64,000 bases of DNA from Candidatus Obscuribacterales bacterium. Lineage in GTDB: Bacteria > Cyanobacteriota > Vampirovibrionia > Obscuribacterales > Obscuribacteraceae. The position numbers and the translations under genes were made by a program. Below, piece after piece: positions 18,091-26,662 of this stretch. The stretch spans positions 62,001-126,000 of the forward strand of contig JAGVKG010000029.1 of assembly GCA_020050685.1 (NCBI GenBank), in the 5' to 3' direction. The notes beneath the pieces are model-generated. The model was given only the letters and a program-made list of their open reading frames with translations, did not search any database and was not told the origin of the DNA. Position 1 is the stretch's first letter; the number at the start of each line of letters is the position of its first letter.

Positions 18091-18136
18091 ATGAGACCCG
18101 CTCCGTCGCCATCACTGCGCTCTGCTTCTACGCTCA

Positions 18137-18622
18137 TTAGCTCATTTCCTTGTCTTGGCAAAGAGCTATGGCTTTTATTTCGATGAAATTCTTTCCTGGC
18201 AATGCCGCTGCTTGAATTGTGGTGCGTGCCGGCGGATTTGGGAAAGAAAAATACTCGGCATAGACTTCGTTGTAACTTTTGAAGTCTTGCATGTCGGCCA
18301 GAAATACCGATACGTCTACGAGATCTTCCAATGTACAGCCGGCTGCTTGCAAAACAACCGACATGTTTTTGATCACGGCATGGGTTTGTGCCTTGATGTC
18401 GTAAGCGGTGACTTTGCCTGTGGCATCACAGCTAATACCAACCTCTACTCCAGATTTGGCATCACGCGCTCCTTGTCCGGAAAGGTACAAGAAATTGCCG
18501 GCTTTCACTGCGTGTGAATAGGCGCCGAGTGGTGATGGTGCTTCCTTGCCTAAAGTAATTGCCGTCTTTTTCCCTTTCGCTTGTGGGAGAGATTCAGACT
18601 TTGCTGGACTTCCGCTTGGCAT
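18137..18622 (-). CDS. RidA-family protein, candidate 2-aminomuconate deaminase
   Basis: RidA/YjgF/Rid family enzyme: APSPLGAYSHAVKAGNFLYLSGQGARD at the start of the fold, then VIKNMSVVLQAAGCTLEDLVDVSVFLADM and a C-terminal PARTTIQAAALPGKNFIEIKAIAL in which the family Arg and Glu are kept. RidA proteins hydrolyse imines/enamines. Bacterial 2-aminomuconate deaminases of the nba type belong to this family and work directly after the dehydrogenase encoded next door, so that role is likely but not proven. The frame opens at 18652; ATG at 18622 is preferred because GGAG then sits six bases upstream. A ~25-residue Ser/Lys-rich N-terminal extension precedes the fold. First gene of its operon. Confidence 0.82.
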   Translation of the reverse strand: MPSGSPAKSESLPQAKGKKTAITLGKEAPSPLGAYSHAVKAGNFLYLSGQGARDAKSGVEVGISCDATGKVTAYDIKAQTHAVIKNMSVVLQAAGCTLEDLVDVSVFLADMQDFKSYNEVYAEYFSFPNPPARTTIQAAALPGKNFIEIKAIALCQDKEMS

Positions 18623-18810
18623 GCACATCTCCAATTGAATTGAAATTTCCATTCTTAATTTTAATTCTATTAGTGCTGTACCGGCGAAAAATTTTTCTTC
18701 TTAGCCAAGGAAATTTGAACTTTTTATCTACTCAAACGTCTTATGTATAGGGAGGAGTAGAGTTGGTTGTCAATCGAACCTTGTTGACAAGCTATATCAA
18801 ATTTTATATA

Positions 18811-19128
18811 ATGAAAGAACTGATTTGGTTAGGTAACAGTCGTGAGAGACTGAGAAAATTTCCGAATGAAGCAAGAAGGCAAGCTGGCATTGAACTGCGC
18901 AGGGTCCAACGAGGATTGTCGCCTACCGACTGGAAATTTATACATGGGGTCGGAACTGGTGTCATGGAAATTAGGATTCATTTACCCTCTGAGTATCGGG
19001 TTGTCTATTTAGCAAATCGTCCTGAAGGCGTTTATATTCTTCACGCCTTTTCTAAGAAGAGTCAGAAGACGCTATTTCATGAACTTAAGATAGTGAGACA
19101 AATGTATGCCGAAATCGCAAAAACCTGA
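18811..19128 (+). CDS. RelE/HigB-like toxin (phage-derived Gp49-like family)
   Basis: A 106-residue protein from ATG 18811 (the frame extends to 18763, but the extra residues do not fit the family). It matches the Gp49-like/RelE toxin group: ELIWLGNSRERLRKFPNEARRQAGIELRRVQRG at the start, then TDWKFIHGVGTGVMEIRIHLPSEYRVVYLANRPEGVYILHAFSKKSQKT with the characteristic central sheet and the FxKKxxKT tail. Such toxins are ribosome-associated mRNases. The antitoxin gene follows and overlaps its end by 23 bases, in toxin-first order like higBA. Confidence 0.9.
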   Translation: MKELIWLGNSRERLRKFPNEARRQAGIELRRVQRGLSPTDWKFIHGVGTGVMEIRIHLPSEYRVVYLANRPEGVYILHAFSKKSQKTLFHELKIVRQMYAEIAKT

Positions 19129-19444
19129 AAAGAAAACACCCAAGAGAAGTGTCAAGCAGACCAAAAGCTCTGGCAATGTTTTTAAGGATGTTGGATTCCC
19201 TGATGACGAATCGGTGAATCTGCTGTGTCGCGCGGACCTTATGATCGCAATTGAAAAAATCATCGAGGAACGAGGATTGAGCCAGACCAGGGCTGCCAAA
19301 ATACTTGGTACAAGTCAGCCGCGCCTCTCGGATATGTTGAACGGTCGAATAGAAAAGTTCACTGTGGACATGTTGATGAAGTGGATAGTCAAGCTTGGTA
19401 AGGAAGTTGAAGTTACGGTGAAGGACAGGGCTCAAGTCGCCTGA
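19106..19444 (+). CDS. XRE-family antitoxin (HigA-like)
   Basis: 112 residues. The first ~25 are Lys/Ser-rich, followed by the helix-turn-helix LSQTRAAKILGTSQPRLSDMLNGR at about residues 55-78. The remainder (FTVDMLMKWIVKLGKEVEVTVK) is the standard tail of the HTH_37/HigA-like antitoxin group. It would bind and silence the toxin made from the overlapping upstream gene and repress the shared promoter. No clear operator palindrome was found ahead of the toxin gene, unlike the second TA pair at 38.6-39.4 kb. Confidence 0.9.
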   Translation: MPKSQKPEKKTPKRSVKQTKSSGNVFKDVGFPDDESVNLLCRADLMIAIEKIIEERGLSQTRAAKILGTSQPRLSDMLNGRIEKFTVDMLMKWIVKLGKEVEVTVKDRAQVA

Positions 19445-19471
19445 TTCAAATCACCCGGAAAGGTCCAAATT

Positions 19472-19858
19472 GTGTTTGATCTCGTTGGTTATTTAGCAAA
19501 TTTGACACCGGCTCGCATCACCCTGTTTTGTTATCTGATTTGGTATCTGGTGGTGGCAATCAGATATTTTGATCCGAACCCCTGGCTTTGGCTAACATCA
19601 CTGGGTTTGAGCTTGATTGTTGGCTATGCTTTGCTGATCAATGCAACATCTTCTGGTGCTACCAAAGTATCGCTTGGTGGTTGGCAAAAAATTCGCTTCT
19701 TTGTCGTACCGTTTTGTGTCTCGAGCTTTTCGGCATTGGTTAAAGGGCATAACTTTATATTGATCTTCTCGCCCAATCCGACTGATACACTCATCGTGCT
19801 TGGTCTTTGTCTCGCTCTGCTTGGCGCAATTGCCTTGGCTAAGAAAGTAAAGTCATAG
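19472..19858 (+). CDS. Small integral membrane protein, unknown function
   Basis: 128 residues from GTG 19472, with GGAAAGG about eight bases ahead. The protein is almost wholly hydrophobic, with about four predicted transmembrane stretches: LVGYLANLTPARITLFCYLIWYLVVAI, WLWLTSLGLSLIVGYALLI, FFVVPFCVSSFSALV and TLIVLGLCLALLGAIALA. Short positive loops and a KKVKS tail suggest a cytoplasmic C-terminus. I do not recognise the family. It follows the antitoxin gene by 27 bases and might be cotranscribed, but nothing ties it to toxin action. Confidence 0.7.
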   Translation: MFDLVGYLANLTPARITLFCYLIWYLVVAIRYFDPNPWLWLTSLGLSLIVGYALLINATSSGATKVSLGGWQKIRFFVVPFCVSSFSALVKGHNFILIFSPNPTDTLIVLGLCLALLGAIALAKKVKS

Positions 19859-19942
19859 ATCTTGGGGAAAACGATATCAAGCAGCAGCCTGTCGCTCTAA
19901 ATTGTGCTTTGATTAGGCAGGGATAAATTCGTTGGGGGTTGT

Positions 19943-21190
19943 ATGAAGGTCGCTTATTTTGATTGTCAATTTGGTGCTGCGGGCGATATGTTGGTGGCAG
20001 CACTTATCGATGCTGGCTTAAATGAAACGCAGTGGCGTGCAGAACTGGCAAAAATTGCCCTACCCAAAGATAGTTTTTCAGTTTCCTTTGAGGATGTGAT
20101 TCGTTGCAGTGTGACTTGCAAAAAAATGAAAATATCTCCGGATGAAATGGATGTTGATTATGATGATGAACATGCACACGAGCATGAGCGTAGTTATGTT
20201 GAGATTCGGGAGATAATCAATAAGTCTCAAATCTCCCAGAAAGCCAAAGATCTTGCCTGCGCCATTTTTCAACGTCTAGGTGAGGCGGAAGCAAAAGTGC
20301 ATGGTGTGAAACTTGAGGATGTTCATTTTCACGAAGTTGGATCCATTGATAGCATTGTCGATATTGTTGGCTTTGCCATTGGCTATGATTTGCTCCGCAT
20401 TGAAAAGAGTTTTGTTTCTCCTTTGCCGCTTGGTGGTGGCACTGTCAAAACAGCACACGGATTGTTTCCTGTTCCTGGTCCGGCAGTGGTTGAACTTATA
20501 TCAAAAGCGTCCGTGCCGATTGCGCCTTCTGATTTTCAATATGAATGTTTGACACCGACTGGTGCGGCCATTCTGACGACAATTGCCTCAGGTTTTGGTA
20601 ACAATGCAAATATTCAATCCTTAGAAAGTACCGGAACCGGTGGTGGCACATTCAATCCCAAAGATCACCCTAATGTTTGTCGCATAATGATAGGAGAAGG
20701 GGTGGACAATTTGCTAAATGGCGAGGGAGAGCGATTTGCCACTGAAACAATTCTGGTGCTAGAAGCAAACATTGATGATTGTTCTCCGCAAGCCTTGGCC
20801 TATGCCCAAGAACAATTATTTGCCGCCGGTGCCTTGGATGTCTTTGTCGTGCCAGCTTTGATGAAGAAAAATCGCAGCGGGCATTTGCTCACTGTCTTAT
20901 GTAAATCGCCTGAGGCAAACAAGTTAAAAGAAATCATTCTTTGTCAAACCACAACCATTGGTGTGCGTAGTTATTTTGCAGAGCGCACGTATGCTGAGCG
21001 TAAATTTGAAGAAGTAACTTTGGCCAAAGGTGGCAGAGTTAGAGTCAAGATTGCTTTTGATAAGTTTGGCAAAGTAATCAACATTCAACCGGAATATGAA
21101 GATTGTGCTTCGTATGCCAGTGCTCATAACTTGCCGCTCAAAGATGTGATAAGCGAAGCTCAGAGCAAATTACAAGTTGCGGCTAAATGA
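19943..21190 (+). CDS. larC: Nickel insertion protein LarC (nickel-pincer cofactor biosynthesis)
   Basis: Inserts nickel into the pyridinium dithiocarboxylate precursor to complete the NPN cofactor of lactate racemase and related enzymes. The 415-residue protein has the family start KVAYFDCQFGAAGDMLVAALIDAGL, a metal-rich HAHEHERSY stretch near residue 75, FHEVGSIDSIVDIVG, TAHGLFPVPGPAVVEL, TPTGAAIL, and ANIDDCSPQALAYAQEQLFAAGALDVFV. It is one continuous frame, unlike the lactobacillar gene that needs a frameshift. It is convergent with larB; the two stops overlap by about 21 bases. The larA gene itself is not in the window. Confidence 0.95.
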   Translation: MKVAYFDCQFGAAGDMLVAALIDAGLNETQWRAELAKIALPKDSFSVSFEDVIRCSVTCKKMKISPDEMDVDYDDEHAHEHERSYVEIREIINKSQISQKAKDLACAIFQRLGEAEAKVHGVKLEDVHFHEVGSIDSIVDIVGFAIGYDLLRIEKSFVSPLPLGGGTVKTAHGLFPVPGPAVVELISKASVPIAPSDFQYECLTPTGAAILTTIASGFGNNANIQSLESTGTGGGTFNPKDHPNVCRIMIGEGVDNLLNGEGERFATETILVLEANIDDCSPQALAYAQEQLFAAGALDVFVVPALMKKNRSGHLLTVLCKSPEANKLKEIILCQTTTIGVRSYFAERTYAERKFEEVTLAKGGRVRVKIAFDKFGKVINIQPEYEDCASYASAHNLPLKDVISEAQSKLQVAAK

Positions 21191-21970
21191 TCCGGAAATA
21201 TTTGCCAAGTTAGTTTTGCGGCTAGATAGCATTCTCATGGCTGCGAAGGCTGCGCCAAAACCGTTGTCGATATTTACGACGGTGATGCCGGATGCGCAAC
21301 TATTTAGCATGGTTAGCAAAGCCGATAGTCCTTCAAAGCTTGAACCATAGCCAACGGATGTTGGCACGGCAATTATTGGGCAAGCAATCAAGCCACCAAT
21401 TACCGATGGCAGGGCGCCATCCATGCCGGCAACCACAATCGTTGCTGAAACATCGTTGAGTAGTTCCAGATTGGCCAGCAGGCGGTGCAAACCAGCAACA
21501 CCCACATCATATATACGGCGCACGGAAACTCCGCAAACTTCTAGAAAACAAGCGGCTTCTTCGGCCACTGGTAAATCCGAAGTTCCAGCGCTTACGACAG
21601 CGATAACTTCAGATGAGGAGTGATCAACTTCTCTTTGTCCCCAAATGATCATTTGCGCGCGTTCCTCATAAATTGCTCCCGCAAGAGCGTTGAGAATGTG
21701 CTCTGCCTGATCGCTTCTCACCCGTGTTGCCACCACAATTTGATTTTGCTCTCGTAGTGATTTAGCAATTTCAATTATTTGATTGATAGTTTTGCCTGGA
21801 GCAAAAATTACTTCAGGAAGCCCTTGGCGAATTGCCCGATGTAAGTCAACCTTAGCAAAGCCAAGATCTTTAAATGGCAAAAGTTGCAATTGTTTGAGGG
21901 CATCTTCTGGTGTCAAATCCTGATTGGCAATTTCGTTGAGTAAATCTAGGAGTCTGTTTCTGTCCATCAT
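21170..21970 (-). CDS. larB: LarB, pyridinium-3,5-biscarboxylate mononucleotide synthase
   Basis: Carboxylates and hydrolyses nicotinic acid adenine dinucleotide to start NPN cofactor synthesis. The 266-residue protein carries the PurE-like C-terminal domain: VSAGTSDLPVAEEAACFLEVCGV, IYDVGVAGLHRLL, IVVAGMDGALPSVIGGLIACPIIAVPTSVGYG and VNIDNGFGAAFAAMRML. The N-terminal ~90 residues include FAKVDLHRAIRQGLPEVIFAPGKT, also typical. Its start overlaps the larE stop by four bases. It ends the transcription unit that begins with the kynurenine genes. Confidence 0.95.
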   Translation of the reverse strand: MMDRNRLLDLLNEIANQDLTPEDALKQLQLLPFKDLGFAKVDLHRAIRQGLPEVIFAPGKTINQIIEIAKSLREQNQIVVATRVRSDQAEHILNALAGAIYEERAQMIIWGQREVDHSSSEVIAVVSAGTSDLPVAEEAACFLEVCGVSVRRIYDVGVAGLHRLLANLELLNDVSATIVVAGMDGALPSVIGGLIACPIIAVPTSVGYGSSFEGLSALLTMLNSCASGITVVNIDNGFGAAFAAMRMLSSRKTNLANISGSFSRNL

Positions 21971-22812
21971 AGATTTGCTCCACCTTGCTTGTAACCATCT
22001 TTGGCGATCGTCACATCTTTATAGCCAATGCGTTTCAATTCATTTGTTACTTTGTCAATCAAAACTTGATCTTCAAGCAGTCTGTCTACCTCATCTTGAC
22101 CGACTTCAATGCGGGCAAGCTCTCCGAGATGCCGAACCCGTACTTGGCGAAAGTTCTCTGCAAGCAATACTTCTTCCGCTCGTTCTACCAGTAATAGATC
22201 TGAAACAGTAACTGGCTCCAGTTCAGGAAAACGCGAAGAGAGACAAGCCGCTTGTGGTCGGTCCCAAGACGGCAGTTGAGCTTTGTGCGCAAGTTCTCTA
22301 ATTTCATCTTTCGCTAAACCGGCAGTTTGAAGCGGACTGTGCACTTTGAATTCCTGGGCGGCAATATGCCCCGGCCGAAAATCGGAAAGATCATCGAGAT
22401 TGGCTCCATAGGCGATATTTCCGATACCTAATTGTCCGGCCAACCTTTCCATACTGGCAAACAGAGTTTGTTTGCAAAAATAACAACGCATTGAATCATT
22501 GCGTTGATATTCTTGCCTAGTCACTTCATCGGTTTCAAGTTCGATGAGGTTCCAATTGAATAATTTCGCTTGTTGTCTGGCTGCAGCTAGCTCTCTTGTC
22601 GCTAAACTTGGCGAGACGGCGATGACAATTTTGGCATTATCTCCTAGGACTTTCCTCACATAGTACGCAAGCAGAGAACTATCCACGCCACCAGAGTATG
22701 CCACCATAACCGTTTGCAATTCTTGGATGCAATTGATTAACGCTTGTTCTTTGGTTTCTAGTAAATTGGTGGGCAAATGATTGTCCTCAATGTTTGGAGG
22801 CTTGAAGTTCAC
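21967..22812 (-). CDS. larE: LarE, ATP-dependent sacrificial sulfur transferase
   Basis: Transfers sulfur to the pyridinium biscarboxylate precursor of the NPN cofactor. PP-loop motif AYSGGVDSSLLAYYV lies at residues 38-52, the pair C110/C113 in MRCYFCKQTLF, and Cys190 in RPQAACLSSRFPE at the place where sacrificial-type LarE keeps its sulfur-donor cysteine. 281 residues, the family's usual length. Its start lies inside the last codons of kmo (26-base overlap), and no alternative start fits before the PP-loop. Production is therefore probably coupled to the kynurenine operon. Confidence 0.93.
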   Translation of the reverse strand: MNFKPPNIEDNHLPTNLLETKEQALINCIQELQTVMVAYSGGVDSSLLAYYVRKVLGDNAKIVIAVSPSLATRELAAARQQAKLFNWNLIELETDEVTRQEYQRNDSMRCYFCKQTLFASMERLAGQLGIGNIAYGANLDDLSDFRPGHIAAQEFKVHSPLQTAGLAKDEIRELAHKAQLPSWDRPQAACLSSRFPELEPVTVSDLLLVERAEEVLLAENFRQVRVRHLGELARIEVGQDEVDRLLEDQVLIDKVTNELKRIGYKDVTIAKDGYKQGGANL

Positions 22813-24199
22813 CAGCGTGTGGTGACAAAAGTGGTGCTAAGTGTTCTTCAATTAGTGAATGAGCTTGCTCAAGATCGACATCATCCGGATCTACTAAGTT
22901 TTGGCAGAGTTGCTTGAGGATTTTCTCGTCTGCAATTCCGACATCATAGGCCAAGCGATAGGGCAAGTTGCTAAAAGTGACCAAAGAGTAGCGGGAACGA
23001 TAGTGTCCGGGAAACTTCTTTTCTAATATCTTCTCTAAGCCTTTGCGCATAAGGAAGTCTTTGTCTGCGACTTTATCTCGCATTTCGACAAAGTTCTCAA
23101 CCGCCATGTCTGCAATGGCATCTGTGTTCGGCCGCCTGAGTGTTGTAAATTCCTCAAACAGTTGTGTCCATTCACCGTCTGTCTTCGGAATGGATTGATT
23201 GAGCAAATCACTAAATTGCGTGCAGTCTTCAAATCCACAATTCATACCTTGACCAAAAAATGGCACAATACCATGAGCAGCATCGCCCATCAAAAGTGTC
23301 GAGCCGTCCACGTACCATTTATTGCCTTTAACTGTCACCATGCGCCCGGTTGGATTGGCAAAGAAAGTCTCCTCCAGGTTTTCTATTAGAGGCATGGCAT
23401 GAGCGAACTCGTCTTGAAAAAAACATTTTACATCATTGGCAGTTGGCAATTCAGCAAAGCTAACTGGACCTTCAAAGGGAAGGAATAATGTGCAAGTAAA
23501 ACTGCCCTCAAAATTGGGCAAGGCAATGAGCATGAATGTTTTGCGCGGCCAAATATGCAGAGCATTTTTCTCTAGTTGAAAGGAACCCGCCTTTCCTGGT
23601 GGTATCACAAGCTCTTTATAGCCGTAATCCAATGCTGATTCGTCAAATGAATAGCCAGGGAGAGTTTCCATTCTTTGCCTGATAGCCGATGCCGTGCCAT
23701 CGGTACCAATGACGATGTTGGTCTTGATTGTTTTGTGTTCCCCAGACTGCTCATCAAAAAGTCTGAGAGTCTTATTCGTAAAATCGATATCTTCAACCTT
23801 TTGATTGAAGTGGATTTTTACTTGCTTGGTTTCCTCAGCAAAATTCATCAGCACTTTGTTTAAGGTGGCACGGGAAATCGAATTGATGAATTGAGAGTCG
23901 TCGATTCCATAAGGTTGAAATGTGTCTTGTCCGGACTGGTTGTGAATCATGCGTCCTTTCATGGGGATTGCATGCGAAAGAATTTCTTTGTCGATATTTA
24001 GACGCGCAAGGGCCTCTATCCCTCTTGTCGAAATTGCCAAATTGATTGATCGACCAGCACTGATTTCGTGGCTACGCATATCAGGTCTGCGCTCATAGAT
24101 TTCTGCAGAGAAGCCTTTGCGTGCCAAAATTATCGCCAGAAGCGAGCCGACTAATCCTGCTCCAACTATTGTGATGTCAGCTTGTGCCTTGTCATTCAT
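22787..24199 (-). CDS. kmo: Kynurenine 3-monooxygenase
   Basis: FAD-dependent hydroxylase turning kynurenine into 3-hydroxykynurenine. From ATG 24199 the protein has 470 residues. It begins with the FAD fingerprint ITIVGAGLVGSLLAIILARKGF, then RSINLAISTRG, VIGTDGTASAIRQRM (DG motif), DYGYKELVIPP and LLMGDAAHGIVPFFGQGMNCGFEDC (FAD ribityl site). The open frame extends upstream to 24334 but only inside kynU, so the ATG four bases after the kynU stop is chosen. The C-terminal ~90 residues hold a helical tail as in bacterial KMO. Fourth gene of the nbaC-nbaD-kynU-kmo-larE-larB unit. Confidence 0.95.
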   Translation of the reverse strand: MNDKAQADITIVGAGLVGSLLAIILARKGFSAEIYERRPDMRSHEISAGRSINLAISTRGIEALARLNIDKEILSHAIPMKGRMIHNQSGQDTFQPYGIDDSQFINSISRATLNKVLMNFAEETKQVKIHFNQKVEDIDFTNKTLRLFDEQSGEHKTIKTNIVIGTDGTASAIRQRMETLPGYSFDESALDYGYKELVIPPGKAGSFQLEKNALHIWPRKTFMLIALPNFEGSFTCTLFLPFEGPVSFAELPTANDVKCFFQDEFAHAMPLIENLEETFFANPTGRMVTVKGNKWYVDGSTLLMGDAAHGIVPFFGQGMNCGFEDCTQFSDLLNQSIPKTDGEWTQLFEEFTTLRRPNTDAIADMAVENFVEMRDKVADKDFLMRKGLEKILEKKFPGHYRSRYSLVTFSNLPYRLAYDVGIADEKILKQLCQNLVDPDDVDLEQAHSLIEEHLAPLLSPHAGELQASKH

Positions 24200-24203
24200 A
24201 TTG

Positions 24204-25526
24204 TCACTTTTGCGTCTTAACTTCTGGTGAATTGGCCTTGCGCTCAAGCAGCTGAGCAAATTTATAAACATCAGCGAAACTGTTATAAAGCGGTGCTGGT
24301 GCGGCGCGTAAAATATCCGGTTGGCGGAAATCACAAATTGCGCCGGACAGTTTCAATTCCTCAAGCATTGTCGGCGCATCGGTATTTACTTTGAAGGAAA
24401 GTTGACAGCCTCGTGCTTGTGGATCTTTGGGAGTAATAATTGTCACGAAATCATTTGGTAGCTGATTGAGTAAATATTCCAAATAGCCGGTCAATAATTC
24501 ACTTTTCTTGCGCAAGGCTGGCATGCCTGCCTGATCAAAAACATCCATTGATGCTCTTAGTGCAGCTAATTGAAAAATCGGCGGATTACTTAGTTGCCAA
24601 CCTTCTGCACCTGGTATTGCCTCAAATTCCGGACCCATTTCAAAGCGGGTCTGTTTATTGTGTCCCCACCAACCAGCAAAACGTGGTAGCTGTTTTTTGT
24701 TGCCATGCTTTTCATGAATAAAGCAACCGGCAATTGCTCCCGGTCCGGCGTTTAAATACTTGTAGCTGCACCAGACGGCAAAATCTACATCCCAGTCATG
24801 CAGGTTCAAAAGTAAATTGCCTGCTCCGTGCGCTAAATTGAGACCGACTGGAATATCTTTTTTGTGGGCGGCTTTGACTATCGCCGGTATGTCAAAAGCT
24901 TGTCCGCTTAAGTAGTTACATTGACCAAGCAAAATCAGAGCAATTTCACTGCCCCGCGTTTCAATTGTTTCCAGAATGTCTTCTGTGCGCAAAATATATT
25001 CGCCTGCTTTTGGACATTGTTCGATGATTGCTTTGTGGTGATTGTAGCCATGAAAGGTGGCTTGCGATTGAACGGCATATTGATCGGAAGGAAAGGCATT
25101 GCCTTCGATCAAGATCTTGAACCTGTCTTTAGTTGGTCGATAAAAAGATACCAGCATCAAATGCAAATTTACGGTCAGTGTGTTCATCACCACGACTTCG
25201 TTTGGCTTGGCACCGACCAGGCGTGCTGTGCTTTCGGTCAAGAATTCATGATAAGGCAGCCAGGGAGTCTTGGCTTGTAAGTGACCTTCCACGCCAAGGA
25301 ACGCCCAATCAGCTAATTCTTCTGCGATGTATTCTTTTACCTTGATTGGTTGTAAGCCAAGCGAATTACCGGTGAAGTAAAGTTGATCTTCACCAGTAAG
25401 AGATTTTGGCATGTGGAATTGCTCACGAAATTGTGCCAGTGGATCATCTTTATCCATTTGTTCTGCAAAAGAAAGAGTATTTTCAAACCGTGGCAGAGTC
25501 TCTTTCAGATTCGGCATCTTGCTCAT
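24204..25526 (-). CDS. kynU: Kynureninase
   Basis: PLP enzyme that splits (3-hydroxy)kynurenine into (3-hydroxy)anthranilate and alanine. The 440-residue form starts at ATG 25526, because AGGTGGAAG sits just upstream and the longer GTG start at 25538 would sit inside that site. Family marks: YFTGNSLGLQP, NTLTVNLHLMLVSFYRP, FPSDQYAVQSQ, NLAHGAGN, and the PLP lysine segment WCSYKYLNAGPGAIAGCF (Lys256). WWGHNKQTRFEM near the middle is also diagnostic. It follows nbaD without a gap, since the upstream stop codon forms part of the ribosome-binding site. Confidence 0.96.
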   Translation of the reverse strand: MSKMPNLKETLPRFENTLSFAEQMDKDDPLAQFREQFHMPKSLTGEDQLYFTGNSLGLQPIKVKEYIAEELADWAFLGVEGHLQAKTPWLPYHEFLTESTARLVGAKPNEVVVMNTLTVNLHLMLVSFYRPTKDRFKILIEGNAFPSDQYAVQSQATFHGYNHHKAIIEQCPKAGEYILRTEDILETIETRGSEIALILLGQCNYLSGQAFDIPAIVKAAHKKDIPVGLNLAHGAGNLLLNLHDWDVDFAVWCSYKYLNAGPGAIAGCFIHEKHGNKKQLPRFAGWWGHNKQTRFEMGPEFEAIPGAEGWQLSNPPIFQLAALRASMDVFDQAGMPALRKKSELLTGYLEYLLNQLPNDFVTIITPKDPQARGCQLSFKVNTDAPTMLEELKLSGAICDFRQPDILRAAPAPLYNSFADVYKFAQLLERKANSPEVKTQK

Positions 25527-25538
25527 AATTTCTTCCAC

Positions 25539-26600
25539 CTATTTGGCCTTACTTGCGCCTTTGCCCGTCAATGCACCATCGACAAGGTTTAAGTCTGCGC
25601 GTGTCATACCAAGCCACTCCAAGGCTGTACCTGAGAATAATCTTTCACGCGTAGATTCCGATAGTTCGCTTATCGAATCAATTAGTTTTCCAGCCGGTGT
25701 TTCGCCGAGGGGAAAAGGATAATCGGAACCAAGGGCGATTCTTTTTTCACCAAATAAATCAAGTATGTATTTGAAGGCCGCCTTATCATGCACGAGTGAA
25801 TCAACATAAAAGCGATCAATGTATTCTCTCGGATTGATGGCATTGTCGACCGCACAAAGATCTGGTCTGACTTCAAAGCCGTGGGCAATTCTGCCAAGCG
25901 TGTGTGGAAAAGATCCACCACCGTGCACAAAGGCAACCCGCAGTTTTGGCAGTCGCTCAAATATGCCGCCAAAGATCATTGAACATATTGCTAAAGAAGT
26001 TTCAGCTGGCATGCCGACAACATAAGGGAGAAAGTATTTCTTCATCAAGTTAGCGCCCATCATGTCCCAAGGGTGAACCATGATGCAGGCTCCCAAGTCT
26101 TGGGCGGCTTGAAAGACGGGGAAAAGACTTTCTTCCGCTAAAGTCCAATCGTTTATGTGTGTGCCAATTTGCACGCCAGGCAAACCAAGTTTGGTCACAC
26201 AACGTTCAAGTTCGGCAATTGCCAGATCTGGTGCTTGCATGGGCAAAGTACCTAAGCCAATAAAACGCGTTGGATTTTCAGCCACAACTTGGGCAATGTG
26301 ATCGTTGAGAAACTTAGATACTTCCAGACCATCTTTTGGCTCGGCAAAATAACTGAACATTACAGGCACGGTCGAGATGACTTGAATATTGACACCTTGC
26401 TCATCGCAATCTTGAATGCGCAAAGCTGGATCAAAACAATTGCTCTCAATGTCTCGAAAGGCAACACCACTATCGCTTACAAGTGTGGCATTGCAAGTGC
26501 CAATTTTCTCCAAGGAAACGAATCCACCATAGCCAAACTTTTCTTTGAACTTTGGCAAGTCCGGTGGCAAGATATGTGTGTGAATGTCAATTTTGATCAA
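25539..26600 (-). CDS. nbaD: 2-amino-3-carboxymuconate-6-semialdehyde decarboxylase (ACMSD)
   Basis: Amidohydrolase-family decarboxylase that diverts ACMS away from quinolinate toward 2-aminomuconate semialdehyde. The 353-residue protein shows the zinc site IDIHTHILPP (HxH = H7, H9), GVQIGTHINDW, MVHPWDMMGANLM with the family His, AFVHGGGSFPHTLGR, and the Asp in IALGSDYPFPLGETP. These match ACMSD closely, including the HPWDMM segment. It lies between the 3-hydroxyanthranilate dioxygenase and kynureninase genes, which supports the specific call over a generic amidohydrolase. Confidence 0.94.
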   Translation of the reverse strand: MIKIDIHTHILPPDLPKFKEKFGYGGFVSLEKIGTCNATLVSDSGVAFRDIESNCFDPALRIQDCDEQGVNIQVISTVPVMFSYFAEPKDGLEVSKFLNDHIAQVVAENPTRFIGLGTLPMQAPDLAIAELERCVTKLGLPGVQIGTHINDWTLAEESLFPVFQAAQDLGACIMVHPWDMMGANLMKKYFLPYVVGMPAETSLAICSMIFGGIFERLPKLRVAFVHGGGSFPHTLGRIAHGFEVRPDLCAVDNAINPREYIDRFYVDSLVHDKAAFKYILDLFGEKRIALGSDYPFPLGETPAGKLIDSISELSESTRERLFSGTALEWLGMTRADLNLVDGALTGKGASKAK

Positions 26601-26662
26601 TTTGTTGGCTCCTGTTATGGCTCTTGCGTCAGCTCAAACTCTGGTGAGTATAACTTTCCTCA

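Noticed and set aside
19943-22812. Complete lactate racemase operon
   Set aside because: Only larB, larC and larE are present. No frame in the window resembles LarA, so racemase activity cannot be claimed.
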